This document shows positions 1-7,687 of a stretch of DNA of 42,554 bases, piece by piece. The notes beneath the pieces are model-generated. The model saw only the letters and a program-made list of their open reading frames with translations, was not told the origin of the DNA and ran no database searches. Source of the stretch: Bacillota bacterium. Lineage in GTDB: Bacteria; Vulcanimicrobiota; SpSt-956; JAKJGF01. The first letter of the stretch is position 1, and every line of letters begins with the position of its first letter. Both the position numbers and the translations under genes were made by a program. The stretch spans positions 1 through 42,554 of the forward strand of contig JAKJGF010000008.1 in assembly GCA_022704525.1 (NCBI GenBank), in the 5' to 3' direction.

Positions 1-1444
1 TGCTTTCAAAAGGTAGAACTTTGTAAAGATCTCCAAAGGTAATATTACCGGCTTTTATATCTTCCCTTATACCACTGGAATTCAACATTGCCACATCGCT
101 TCCTGAATGTTCTCTCATAGCATCTGTAATAACATTTCCAAGAATACTTTCTGATACACGACTATTTTTTAATTCAAGATCTGTTTCTCCCACAACTTCA
201 ACTTCCTTATCTTTTGCTGCTTTCAGTGCAGGAGCTATTATTCCTTCTACTTCTGGATCTGCTTTTATCTCACTAGTATTTACAGGTATAAGTTCATTTT
301 TAGAGACAACTAACTTTTTAGTTACAGGATCTATCTTCAATTCAAGGTTTCCCACAAATTCACCTTTACTGCCTCCCTGAACTATTTCAGTTCTATTAAT
401 TTTCTTTGGTTCTTTAGAAGCTTTATGAGGATGACCGTTCACTATTACATCTATTCCATTAACGGACTTTGCCAGTCTTTCAACCTCTTTATCAGTATCA
501 TGGGCAAGGACTAATACTATATCTATTCCTTTTTCTCTGAGTTCTGACACATATTTATTTGCAATTTCTACAGGATCACGAATTTTCAATCCCTGAAGAT
601 TCTCAGATTTAGCACTTTCAGTAATCTTCGTCAGAGTAAGTCCTAATATACCTACTTTTACTCCATTTATTTCTTTTATACTATAGGGCTTTATTTCATC
701 AAGTGTTCCGGGTTTATCAGATTCAATATTTGCTCCCAGTACAGCAAAATCTGCTTTTTTCACCATATCCTTCAAATCTTTCTGAGTCCAGTCAAATTCG
801 TGATTTCCTACTACTGCAGCATCATATCCGGCCTTATTCATAGCCTTTACCATGGTTTCTCCCTTTGTAACTGCAGATTCCAGAGAACCCTGTGCCCAGT
901 CTCCACCGTCTACTACGAGAGCATTTCCGTCTGCTTTATTTTTCAAATCCTTTATAACTGTTACCACATGAGAAATTCCCCCCACCTTATCTCCTGACTT
1001 TTTCTCCACAGGTCTTATAGCACCATGGAGATCATTAGTATATATTATGTTTATAGTCTTAAGGGCCTCCCCAAGAGGAGATGGTAGTACACCTGCAGTA
1101 GCAGAAGCAGAAAGAGCCATATCGGAAGTTTGGATATTCTCAAAAAGATTAGTAGAATAACCTTTTATAGGAATACTATTTTGGTTTTGAAAAATTTCAC
1201 TTTTATGAGCTTCATAAGGGGTCATTTTATTATCATTCAAATTTATCCTGGCAAAATTTCCCCTATCTCCTCTAAAAAAATTATTCATCATAAGGAGAAG
1301 TCTGTTCCAAATTTTACAGGTCAACGGAACTTTCCCAGAATTTTCCGGAAGCTTATCTTTAGATTTCATTTTACTGATATTGACCTGATCCGATATTAAA
1401 TACCTGCTATTTATATCACCATAAAATTGATTATTACCTATCAT
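1..1444 (-). CDS. 5'-nucleotidase / UDP-sugar hydrolase family metallophosphatase (C-terminus off the window)
   Basis: Two-domain metallophosphoesterase expected to dephosphorylate nucleotides or hydrolyse UDP-sugars. 481 codons are present and the frame is open to the window edge, so the C-terminus is missing. Metal-site motifs of the N-terminal domain are visible: NDLHG (D138, H140), GGDWAQGS, GNHEFD and GHPHK. The 5'-nucleotidase C-terminal domain starts near residue 415 and includes NSSGIRED and GDLYKVLPFES. The ATG follows an AGGGGG ribosome site. Unusually, about 130 residues precede the phosphatase domain and contain no hydrophobic signal peptide, whereas family members are normally exported. 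The gene is preceded by a heptad-repeat block. The family call is firm; substrate and location are unknown. Confidence 0.93.
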   Translation of the reverse strand, partial: MIGNNQFYGDINSRYLISDQVNISKMKSKDKLPENSGKVPLTCKIWNRLLLMMNNFFRGDRGNFARINLNDNKMTPYEAHKSEIFQNQNSIPIKGYSTNLFENIQTSDMALSASATAGVLPSPLGEALKTINIIYTNDLHGAIRPVEKKSGDKVGGISHVVTVIKDLKNKADGNALVVDGGDWAQGSLESAVTKGETMVKAMNKAGYDAAVVGNHEFDWTQKDLKDMVKKADFAVLGANIESDKPGTLDEIKPYSIKEINGVKVGILGLTLTKITESAKSENLQGLKIRDPVEIANKYVSELREKGIDIVLVLAHDTDKEVERLAKSVNGIDVIVNGHPHKASKEPKKINRTEIVQGGSKGEFVGNLELKIDPVTKKLVVSKNELIPVNTSEIKADPEVEGIIAPALKAAKDKEVEVVGETDLELKNSRVSESILGNVITDAMREHSGSDVAMLNSSGIREDIKAGNITFGDLYKVLPFES

Positions 1445-1510
1445 TCTTATTCCCCCTATATATAATTATTGTTAAATTATTAGCTTCAGTAAAAAAACCC
1501 TTTATGTTTA

Positions 1511-1558
1511 AAGCTATCAGCAATCAGCTTAAGAAAAAAGCTGAAAGCTAATAATAAT
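1511..1558. repeat. Heptad repeat block, AGCTATC type, inverted
   Basis: Left arm units AGCTATC, AGCAATC, AGCTTAA; right arm AGCTGAA, AGCTAAT. The arms pair over about 12 bases with two mismatches around an A-rich loop. The block lies upstream of the 5'-nucleotidase gene. Confidence 0.7.
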
Positions 1559-1638
1559 TAAAGGCAAAATAAATAGAAAACCACTAAAGCATGCTAGAAG
1601 CAAAAAATCAAATATATACTTCTACAAGGCAAATAAAC

Positions 1639-1992
1639 CTACCTGGCTTTTTTAGCCATGATCAGCACAAATTCCTTGTTTTTCCTGGCTTCTTCATTAT
1701 TAGGATCAATCTTCATTACCTTATCAAAGCATTTAATAGCATCTCCAAACCTGCCCATATTAGCCAGAACCATACCTCTCTCATTCCATATAATAGTATT
1801 CATTGGATCAAGCTTTAAGGCTTTATTAAAACAATTTATAGCTTCTTTATTTTTACCTTGACTGGCAAAATTTATAGCATCTTTATGCCAGTCTACCGCT
1901 GTTTTCTGTGGGCCTTTCTGACATGATGAAAAAAAAAGAAGACAGGAAACCAGTAAAGATATAAAAAATAAATCTGTTTTTCTAAACCTCAT
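1639..1992 (-). CDS. Small TPR lipoprotein
   Basis: A 117-aa protein with a charged N-terminus (MRFRKTD), a hydrophobic segment and a lipobox FFSSC with the lipidated cysteine at residue 24, so it should be membrane anchored. The remainder forms two tetratricopeptide repeats, roughly residues 34-67 and 68-101, with typical signatures (A..F..QGK..EAI.CF.KAL.LDP; ERG..LANMGRF.DAIKCFDK). TPRs mediate protein contacts and the partner is unknown. A good AGGAGAG ribosome site precedes the ATG. It sits between the glycerate kinase operon and the 5'-nucleotidase on the same strand, with more than 100 bp on either side, so it may be monocistronic. Confidence 0.88.
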   Translation of the reverse strand: MRFRKTDLFFISLLVSCLLFFSSCQKGPQKTAVDWHKDAINFASQGKNKEAINCFNKALKLDPMNTIIWNERGMVLANMGRFGDAIKCFDKVMKIDPNNEEARKNKEFVLIMAKKAR

Positions 1993-2060
1993 AATATGCT
2001 CTCTCCTTTCAGAATTATTATATCATTTTCAAAGGAAAAAAACCAGGTCATATAATTTGT

Positions 2061-2104
2061 GATGCGTAATAGTTAATGGACATTAAGTTTTACGCATTAA
2101 GTCA
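2061..2104. repeat. Heptad repeat block abutting the glycerate kinase stop codon
   Basis: On the minus strand the TGA stop runs directly into ACTTAAT, GCGTAAA, ACTTAAT and further 7-bp steps. ATGCGTAA (2062-2069) and TTACGCAT (2090-2097) form a perfect inverted pair. Confidence 0.7.
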
Positions 2105-3415
2105 ACTATAAGCAGGTAAATATATCAAAGACACATCATTCACATTGTTTCCCGTAGGGCCTGTTATGAAGAGTTCATCATATTTTCTTAAAAAATTATA
2201 AGAATCATAGTTCTCAATAGATCTTTCCAGTTCCTGTCTATCCTGACACTTTTCCAGTAAATACCTGTTAGAAAATCCCCCGCTTGCATCAGTGGGGCCG
2301 TCTGTGCCGTCAGTAGAAGCAAACATAGCAAATATATCAGGATACAAAGGAAGAATATCACGGGTAAAAAGAAGTGTCAGGTGTTGATTTCTACCTCCCA
2401 GACCGGTTTTATCCTCAGTTATATTCAGTGTAATTTCACCTCCCAGAATAAGAAGTTTCGGAGAGGAAGAAGTGTATAATTTAATAAGTTCAGGAAGACC
2501 TTTTATTAATTCTTCTGCTGTGGAAGTTGTGAGAGGAGTTTTCAAATATATAGAATTAAAAGTCTCTTTTTTTGCCTCATCTGAAATTATTTTGCAAAAA
2601 ATCTCATTATCAGAAAGAACAAAATTAAAACTATCTTTAAATACAGAATCTTCAGGAGATGGAGTGTCTTCAATCTGACCATTTTTCCCCTTTAGAATTA
2701 AATCCTTTACAGCTTCAGGAGTCTTCATAGTAAGATTATATTTTTCAATAATCTTCCGGCAATCCTCAAAGGTGGAAGGATCTCTCACTGTTGGCCCTGA
2801 AGCTATACTGGAAAGATCTGAGCCTATAACATCTGAAAGAATAAGAGATATAAAAGGAGCAGGATGGGCTAAACAGGCAAGGCCACCTCCTTTGACAGAG
2901 GAAAGATGTTTTCTGATTATATTTATTTCATTAATACAGGCTCCTGAAGAAATGAGTAAATCAGTAATTTTCTGGAAATCCAAAAGAGTAATGCCCTTCC
3001 GTGGCATTTCCAATAAAGATGACCCGCCGCCGGAGATGAGAAAAATAACAAGATCATTTTTAGTGGCCTTGGCGAGATATTGTATAATATTTTGCGTTGC
3101 TTTAAGAGAATTTTCATCAGGAAGAGGGTGAGATGCCTCAAAGATTTGAATTTTAGACAGAGGAACACTGTGGCCATATTTAGTTATAACCGCCCCTTCA
3201 ATAAGATGGGCCGGTATAGAATCTTCAATACCCTGTGCCATAGTACAGGAAGCTTTGCCAAAACCTGCAACAAAAATCTTTTCAAAATGAAAGGATCTAT
3301 TTTTAATATGTAAGCGATTTTCCTTAAAAAGAACATTATCTCTTACTATCTGCCGGGGAGAAGTTTTTTTCAGAGCTGAATTATAAATCTTAATCAGTTT
3401 TTTCTTTATATCCAT
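2102..3415 (-). CDS. Glycerate 2-kinase (DUF4147/MOFRL family)
   Basis: A 437-aa cytoplasmic kinase predicted to phosphorylate D-glycerate to 2-phosphoglycerate. The N-terminal DUF4147 domain (about residues 1-245) has the family signatures GFGKAS, SHPLPDE, LISGGGSSLLE and SDVIGSD. The C-terminal MOFRL domain (about 315-425) has GGEITLNI, GLGGRNQH and STDGTDGPTDASGG. Length is normal for the family. The ATG lies two bases after the stop of the upstream SDR gene with no strong ribosome site of its own, so translation is probably coupled. The SDR partner suggests reduction of a 3-carbon hydroxy/oxo acid followed by phosphorylation, which is an inference. A heptad repeat begins at its stop codon. 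Confidence 0.93.
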   Translation of the reverse strand: MDIKKKLIKIYNSALKKTSPRQIVRDNVLFKENRLHIKNRSFHFEKIFVAGFGKASCTMAQGIEDSIPAHLIEGAVITKYGHSVPLSKIQIFEASHPLPDENSLKATQNIIQYLAKATKNDLVIFLISGGGSSLLEMPRKGITLLDFQKITDLLISSGACINEINIIRKHLSSVKGGGLACLAHPAPFISLILSDVIGSDLSSIASGPTVRDPSTFEDCRKIIEKYNLTMKTPEAVKDLILKGKNGQIEDTPSPEDSVFKDSFNFVLSDNEIFCKIISDEAKKETFNSIYLKTPLTTSTAEELIKGLPELIKLYTSSSPKLLILGGEITLNITEDKTGLGGRNQHLTLLFTRDILPLYPDIFAMFASTDGTDGPTDASGGFSNRYLLEKCQDRQELERSIENYDSYNFLRKYDELFITGPTGNNVNDVSLIYLPAYS

Positions 3416-3417
3416 CT

Positions 3418-4152
3418 CTATTTACGGCCTGTCAGAAAAGCCCTTGTAACTACCTCGAAAACCCAGTAACGTTTTGGTTGAGTAACCATGTGATAAATGG
3501 TACCGGCAATATCTTCAGGTTGTATCATAGCTTCTCTTGCTGCTTCATCCGGGTGAGAACCAATATTTTCATGAAATTCTGTACTGGTAGAACCGGGACA
3601 GAGAACAGATACTCTTATATCATATGGCTTTACTTCCAGGGCAACTGATTCTGTAAATCCCATAAGGGCAAATTTAGATGCACAATAACCGGACATATTC
3701 GCTATACCATTTCTCCCGGCACCTGATGAAATATTGATTATATAGCCGTCTTTTCTTTTCTTCATATTGGGAAGAACATATTTCGTTATCAAAAAGACAC
3801 CCCTTATATTTGTATTCATCATGGTGTCAAACTGCTCTGCTGACATTTCTTCCACAGGGGTTCTGTATCCAAGTCCTGCATTATTTATGAGAATATCTAT
3901 CTTCCCTGAAGTTTCTATTACACTCTCTATGAGTGCTTTTACCTCATCCTCTTTACTTATATCACAGGAAAACACTTCTAACTTTAGCCCATCTTTTTGA
4001 AATTCTTCTTTTACTTTATCGAGTTTGCTTTTATCTCTGGAAATGGCTATTACAGTGGCACCTTCGGAAGAGAAGAGACGGGCTGTAGATTTACCGATAC
4101 CTGAGGATGCGCCGGTGATTATAACTACTTTTCCTTTGATATTATTTTCCAT
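3418..4152 (-). CDS. Short-chain dehydrogenase/reductase (FabG-like SDR)
   Basis: A 244-aa classical SDR with all hallmark elements: the TGASSGIG nucleotide-binding turn (13-20), NNAG (90-93), catalytic Ser142, and Tyr156/Lys160 in YCASK. NAD(P)-dependent alcohol/ketone oxidoreductase; the substrate cannot be read from sequence. It is the first gene of a tight pair with glycerate 2-kinase, so a tartronate-semialdehyde or hydroxypyruvate type reductase is conceivable. An AAGGAG ribosome site precedes the ATG. Its 5' end overlaps the remnant of a PIN-domain gene, whose promoter it probably uses. An acyl-ACP reductase role is less likely because no fatty-acid genes are nearby. Confidence 0.92.
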   Translation of the reverse strand: MENNIKGKVVIITGASSGIGKSTARLFSSEGATVIAISRDKSKLDKVKEEFQKDGLKLEVFSCDISKEDEVKALIESVIETSGKIDILINNAGLGYRTPVEEMSAEQFDTMMNTNIRGVFLITKYVLPNMKKRKDGYIINISSGAGRNGIANMSGYCASKFALMGFTESVALEVKPYDIRVSVLCPGSTSTEFHENIGSHPDEAAREAMIQPEDIAGTIYHMVTQPKRYWVFEVVTRAFLTGRK

Positions 4153-4402
4153 GTAATCTTCTCCTTCTTTATTTCTAAAATTTCGACATTACATCTACCG
4201 ATTAAGCTTAATATCCTTTTCCGTTTTTCAGGAGGTGCATTATTTACTTCTTTAATTACCGATGCTGAAATGAAAATATTAACAAGTCCTTCGGAAACGA
4301 CTTCATCGAAAAATTCAACAGTAGCTTTCTTCTTATCAGGTGCATCTTCGACAAAATAAAAATTCCTTACTGAAGTTTCCACATATAAATCCAGTTTTTC
4401 AT
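4125..4402 (-). pseudogene. Truncated, frameshifted PIN-domain (VapC-like) toxin relic
   Basis: The residual reading frame resembles the intact PIN protein encoded divergently nearby: LYVETS matches LYLETS, and NIFISASVIKEVN matches DIFISLSVIKEIN. The original ATG at 4402, preceded by GAGGAG, now opens a frame that stops after 11 codons; loss of one A in a five-A run separates it from the PIN frame. The C-terminal half, including the third acidic residue and the catalytic-core equivalent of YEDAFHAA, is missing. Instead the frame runs into the start of the SDR gene. A short protein from a GTG at 4382 could still be made but would lack most of the nuclease fold. Confidence 0.75.
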
Positions 4403-4423
4403 AAATTATATCTCCTCTTTATG

Positions 4424-4452
4424 ATTATACACCAACATAAAGTGTAGTTCAA
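4424..4452 (-). promoter_or_regulatory. Sigma-70-type promoter of the PIN relic, probably driving SDR-glycerate kinase
   Basis: On the minus strand TTGAAC (4452-4447), a 17-bp spacer and TATAAT (4429-4424). It lies just upstream of the relic's old start. No better promoter is seen nearer the SDR gene. Confidence 0.65.
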
Positions 4453-4502
4453 CCCTGAGAAAAAGCGATAAATTCCCTCTACCTATTTCCTGTAAATCAT
4501 AT

Positions 4503-4508
4503 TATAAT
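4503..4508 (+). promoter_or_regulatory. Probable -10 element of the intact PIN gene
   Basis: TATAAT lies 28 bases before the ATG, with an AAAGGAGA ribosome site between them. No convincing -35 box lies 16-18 bp upstream, so the full promoter is uncertain. Confidence 0.4.
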
Positions 4509-4536
4509 AAAGACAAAGATATTAAAGGAGATACAT

Positions 4537-5016
4537 ATGAAGAAATTGAAGTTATATCTGGAAACTTCCATATGGAGTCATTACTATGCAGATGATAATG
4601 AAGAACAGATGGAAAATACAAAGTTATTATTTGATAGGATTAAGGAACAAAGATATGATATATTTATTTCTCTATCTGTTATTAAAGAAATCAATAGAAC
4701 TGAACATGATAAGCGTATAAAACTACAAGAATTAATGGAAACTTATAACCCGACAACACTGGAGGCTTTTTCTGAAGTTTATAAATTAGCTAACAAATAT
4801 ATCGAAAGTAGTATTTTGCCTTCTAATTCTTATGAAGATGCATTTCATGCTGCAATTGCAAGTGTATATAATCTCGACATCCTGGTTAGTTGGAACTGTA
4901 AACATCTGTCAAACGAAATTAGCAGAAATAAAATTAACATGTTTAATATCAGCAATGGATATAAACCAATATTGATATTCACTCCCATGGAGGTGATAAG
5001 TTATGAAGGAAAGTAA
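4537..5016 (+). CDS. PIN-domain ribonuclease, VapC-like toxin
   Basis: A 159-aa single PIN domain. Candidate metal-binding acidic residues are E9 (in YLETS), E51 (in SVIKEI) and D101 (in YEDAFHAA), followed by LVSWNCKHL, which is typical of the ETS-type PIN subgroup. It would be a Mg-dependent RNase acting in the cytoplasm. A good AAAGGAGA ribosome site precedes the ATG. The next gene overlaps its 3' end by 14 bases and encodes a small charged protein, matching toxin-first modules of this family. A divergent degraded copy of the same PIN family lies immediately upstream. Toxin activity and RNA target are inferred only. Confidence 0.85.
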   Translation: MKKLKLYLETSIWSHYYADDNEEQMENTKLLFDRIKEQRYDIFISLSVIKEINRTEHDKRIKLQELMETYNPTTLEAFSEVYKLANKYIESSILPSNSYEDAFHAAIASVYNLDILVSWNCKHLSNEISRNKINMFNISNGYKPILIFTPMEVISYEGK

Positions 5017-5209
5017 GGTCATGAAGGAGTTACGAAAGATAAAAAGAGAAATAAGCAAAGAGTTATATGGTAAGTCCTGGGAAGAGATCGATAAAATTTT
5101 CAAGGAAGATAAGAGAAAATGGGACGAAGAAATGCAGAAATTGAGGGAGAATAAGGCAAGACAGGGATTACCTGCAACCCCGTCTACAGAAGAACGGATA
5201 TTGAATTAA
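5003..5209 (+). CDS. Small charged protein, putative antitoxin partner of the PIN toxin
   Basis: A 68-aa, highly charged, probably helical protein (MKELRKIKREISKELY, then SWEEIDKIFKED) with no recognisable DNA-binding fold. It overlaps the PIN gene by 14 bases, and its ATG follows a strong GGAGGTGAT ribosome site, so the two are co-translated. I know similar small EI/K-rich proteins placed after ETS-type PIN genes, which supports an antitoxin role, but the call rests on position and composition rather than a diagnostic motif. Confidence 0.65.
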   Translation: MKESKVMKELRKIKREISKELYGKSWEEIDKIFKEDKRKWDEEMQKLRENKARQGLPATPSTEERILN

Positions 5210-5279
5210 GAAAATAATAAGGATTTTGAAGATATATCAACTTCAGAGGATCGTTATCACTTGCAAATTATAAAATCTA

Positions 5280-5308
5280 TTGACATTTCAAAATTTTTCG
5301 GTTATCAT
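5280..5308 (+). promoter_or_regulatory. Sigma-70-type promoter of fusA
   Basis: TTGACA (5280-5285), a 17-bp spacer and TATCAT (5303-5308), about 100 bp before the EF-G start codon. Confidence 0.65.
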
Positions 5309-5409
5309 ATTCCTTCTTATGTACTGCTATTAATAAGCTGCATCTGATCAATAAGCTAAAGAGATGTTTCAAAATAAACGAAATATTAAACTCGAGGGGA
5401 TTTTGTCAA

Positions 5410-7479
5410 ATGAATCCGGTTATTTCCAGAATGAGAAACATAGGTATAAGTGCTCATATAGATTCAGGGAAAACAACCCTTACGGAGCGTATACTTTTTT
5501 ACTGTAATAAAATTCATGCTATCCACGAAGTAAAGGGTAAAGACGGAGTGGGATCTACTATGGACTTCATGGATCTGGAAAAGGAAAGAGGCATTACAAT
5601 TACTTCTGCCTCTACCAGGGTAGAGTGGAAGGATACTTCGATAAATATAATAGATACACCGGGCCATATAGATTTTACAATAGAGGTAGAAAATGCCCTT
5701 CGGGTACTCGATGGGGCAATACTTGTACTCTGTGCAGTGGGAGGAGTACAGTCCCAGTCCATTACGGTAGACAGACAACTTAAACGATATAATGTTCCCA
5801 CCATTGCCTTTATCAATAAATGCGACAGAGACGGTGCAAATCCAATTAAAGTAAAGGATCAGATCAAAGAAAAACTGAGGCGTAACCCTCTACTTATGCA
5901 ATTACCCATAGGACTGGAAAGTAAGTTTGAAGGGGTTATAGATCTGGTAAAGATGAAAGTCCTTTATTTCGAAGGCTATAGCGGGGAAATCATAAGGGAA
6001 GAAGCTATTCCTTCATCCATGGTGGAAGAAGTAAATAAATACAGGGAAAAACTGATTGACGGAGCAAGTATATTTTCAGAAGAACTGACAGAAGCCTTCT
6101 TTGAAGGCACTGTTACAGAAGAAATGATTTATGCTGCAGTAAGACGGGGAACCTTACTCTTACAGCTTACACCCGTTTTCATAGGCACTTCTCTTAAAAA
6201 CAAAGCCATTCAACCACTTATGGATGGAATTATACACTATCTTCCCGATCCGGGAGAAGTGGAAAATACTGCTATAGATCTGGATAAAAATGAAGAGGAA
6301 ATAAAACTCGTCTGTGATCCGAAACTGCCTGCTGTGGCAATTGCCTTTAAACTAGAAAAACAAGTTTACGGACAGTTAACCTATATACGCATCTATCAGG
6401 GTACCATTAAAAAAGGTCAGGATCTCTATAACAGCAGGACAAAAAACAGATTCAAAGTGGGCCGCCTTATTCGTATGCATGCCCATAATATGGAAGATAT
6501 AAATTATGCTGTCTGTGGTGATATTGTAGCCCTTTACGGAATTGACTGTTCTCTCGGCGACACCGTTACCCATGGTGATGTAAACTATTCGTTGTTCTCA
6601 CCTTATATACCGGAACCTATTATATCTCTTGCTATTAAAGCAAAAGATAAAAAATCTTTTGATAGTATTTCCAGGGCTTTAGAGAGATTTACAAAAGAAG
6701 ATCCTACATTTAAAGCATTTATCGATACAGAAACAGGACAGACCATTATCCGTGGTATGGGTGAACTCCATTTAGATGTCTATATAGAAAGAATGAAAAG
6801 AGAATATAATGCGGAATTTGAAACAGGGCTGCCGGAGGTTTCTTACAGAGAAACCATTACAAAGGCAATACCCTTTGATTATACCCATAAAAAACAGACA
6901 GGAGGCCGTGGCCAATATGCCCGGGTGTCAGGCATAATAGAGCCTTCTGAAAATGGTGAATGCACCTTTATTGATAACATAAAAGGAGGAGTAATTCCCC
7001 AGGTTTACATACCATCCTGTGAAAGTGGTTTTAAGGATTGTCTTTATAAAGGTTCTCTCATTGAAGCACCCATTGTGGGAGTAAGCATGAAAGTAGATGA
7101 CGGGAAACATCATCCCGTAGATTCTTCACGTCTTGCTTTCGAGCTTGCCACCATAGGAGCTTTCAGGGAAGCCTATAAAAAAGCAAAACCAATAATCCTG
7201 GAACCTGTTATGAATCTCACTGTAGAATCACCTTCCGAATTTCGTGGTACTGTTCTGGCCAGCATAAATCAGAGACGGGGAACTATTATAAATACACATG
7301 TAGATAATGGATTTACCAGAATAGAATCGGTTGTTCCCCTGGGAGAAATCTTCGGTTACGCCACTGCCCTTCGCTCTCTCACACAGGGGAAAGCAGAGTT
7401 TACCCTGGAATTTTTAAAATATGAAAAAGTTCCTGCCAGTATAGAAGAGGAAATAAAAAGCGTGAAGCGTGAAACGTAA
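5410..7479 (+). CDS. fusA: Elongation factor G, spdEFG1/mitochondrial EF-G1-like
   Basis: A 689-aa translational GTPase that moves tRNA-mRNA during elongation. G1 is AHIDSGKT (residues 14-21), G2/switch I contains ERGITI, G3 is DTPGH and G4 is NKCD. Domains II-V follow, with domain IV starting near GGRGQYARV. The segment [21 protein letters not shown] between G1 and switch I resembles mitochondrial EF-G1 and the bacterial spdEFG1 group, not the usual EF-G I; this subgroup call is from memory of family motifs. It stands alone, not in the str ribosomal operon. The last seven codons (KSVKRET) and the TAA stop lie in heptad repeats, so the native C-terminus may have been altered by repeat growth. 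Confidence 0.96.
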   Translation: MNPVISRMRNIGISAHIDSGKTTLTERILFYCNKIHAIHEVKGKDGVGSTMDFMDLEKERGITITSASTRVEWKDTSINIIDTPGHIDFTIEVENALRVLDGAILVLCAVGGVQSQSITVDRQLKRYNVPTIAFINKCDRDGANPIKVKDQIKEKLRRNPLLMQLPIGLESKFEGVIDLVKMKVLYFEGYSGEIIREEAIPSSMVEEVNKYREKLIDGASIFSEELTEAFFEGTVTEEMIYAAVRRGTLLLQLTPVFIGTSLKNKAIQPLMDGIIHYLPDPGEVENTAIDLDKNEEEIKLVCDPKLPAVAIAFKLEKQVYGQLTYIRIYQGTIKKGQDLYNSRTKNRFKVGRLIRMHAHNMEDINYAVCGDIVALYGIDCSLGDTVTHGDVNYSLFSPYIPEPIISLAIKAKDKKSFDSISRALERFTKEDPTFKAFIDTETGQTIIRGMGELHLDVYIERMKREYNAEFETGLPEVSYRETITKAIPFDYTHKKQTGGRGQYARVSGIIEPSENGECTFIDNIKGGVIPQVYIPSCESGFKDCLYKGSLIEAPIVGVSMKVDDGKHHPVDSSRLAFELATIGAFREAYKKAKPIILEPVMNLTVESPSEFRGTVLASINQRRGTIINTHVDNGFTRIESVVPLGEIFGYATALRSLTQGKAEFTLEFLKYEKVPASIEEEIKSVKRET

Positions 7480-7486
7480 AACGTGA
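7459..7486. repeat. Heptad repeat block inside the 3' end of fusA
   Basis: Four units in exact register: AGCGTGA, AGCGTGA, AACGTAA, AACGTGA. The third unit contains the fusA TAA stop codon. Confidence 0.85.
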
Positions 7487-7534
7487 AAGGTAAGATTATA
7501 GTTAGTTTCATAACAATCCATAATTAAGAACCTC

Positions 7535-7597
7535 GTAATGCGTAATGCGTAAAGCGTGATGCGTGAGATTAACCCATTACGCATCATGCATCACGAA
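7535..7597. repeat. Heptad repeat block, GTAATGC type, inverted
   Basis: Five phased units from 7535 to 7569 (GTAATGC twice, GTAAAGC, GTGATGC, GTGAGAT), then an opposite arm CATTACGCATCATGCATCACG (first bases at 7575). It lies between the convergent fusA and YchF-like genes and could fold into a long hairpin. Confidence 0.85.
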
Positions 7598-7668
7598 TTA
7601 TTTAAATTCTAATAAGTTATGAAATATACTATAATTTATCATAAATATATAGTAACCATATAATAATC

Positions 7669-7687
7669 TTTTCACTTTTCACTTCTA
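7669..7687. repeat. Heptad repeat block abutting the YchF-like gene stop codon
   Basis: TTTTCAC twice (7669-7682) and then a degenerate unit that contains the stop codon. Read on the minus strand it is GTGAAAA, inverted relative to the block at the end of fusA. Confidence 0.75.

Noticed and set aside
2923..3177. 84-aa minus-strand frame inside the glycerate kinase gene
   Set aside because: Out-of-frame shadow of a well-conserved gene; no independent signals.
4125..4382. 85-aa protein as an intact gene
   Set aside because: Its first codons and C-terminal half are missing compared with the neighbouring PIN protein, and it runs into the SDR gene; treated as a relic.
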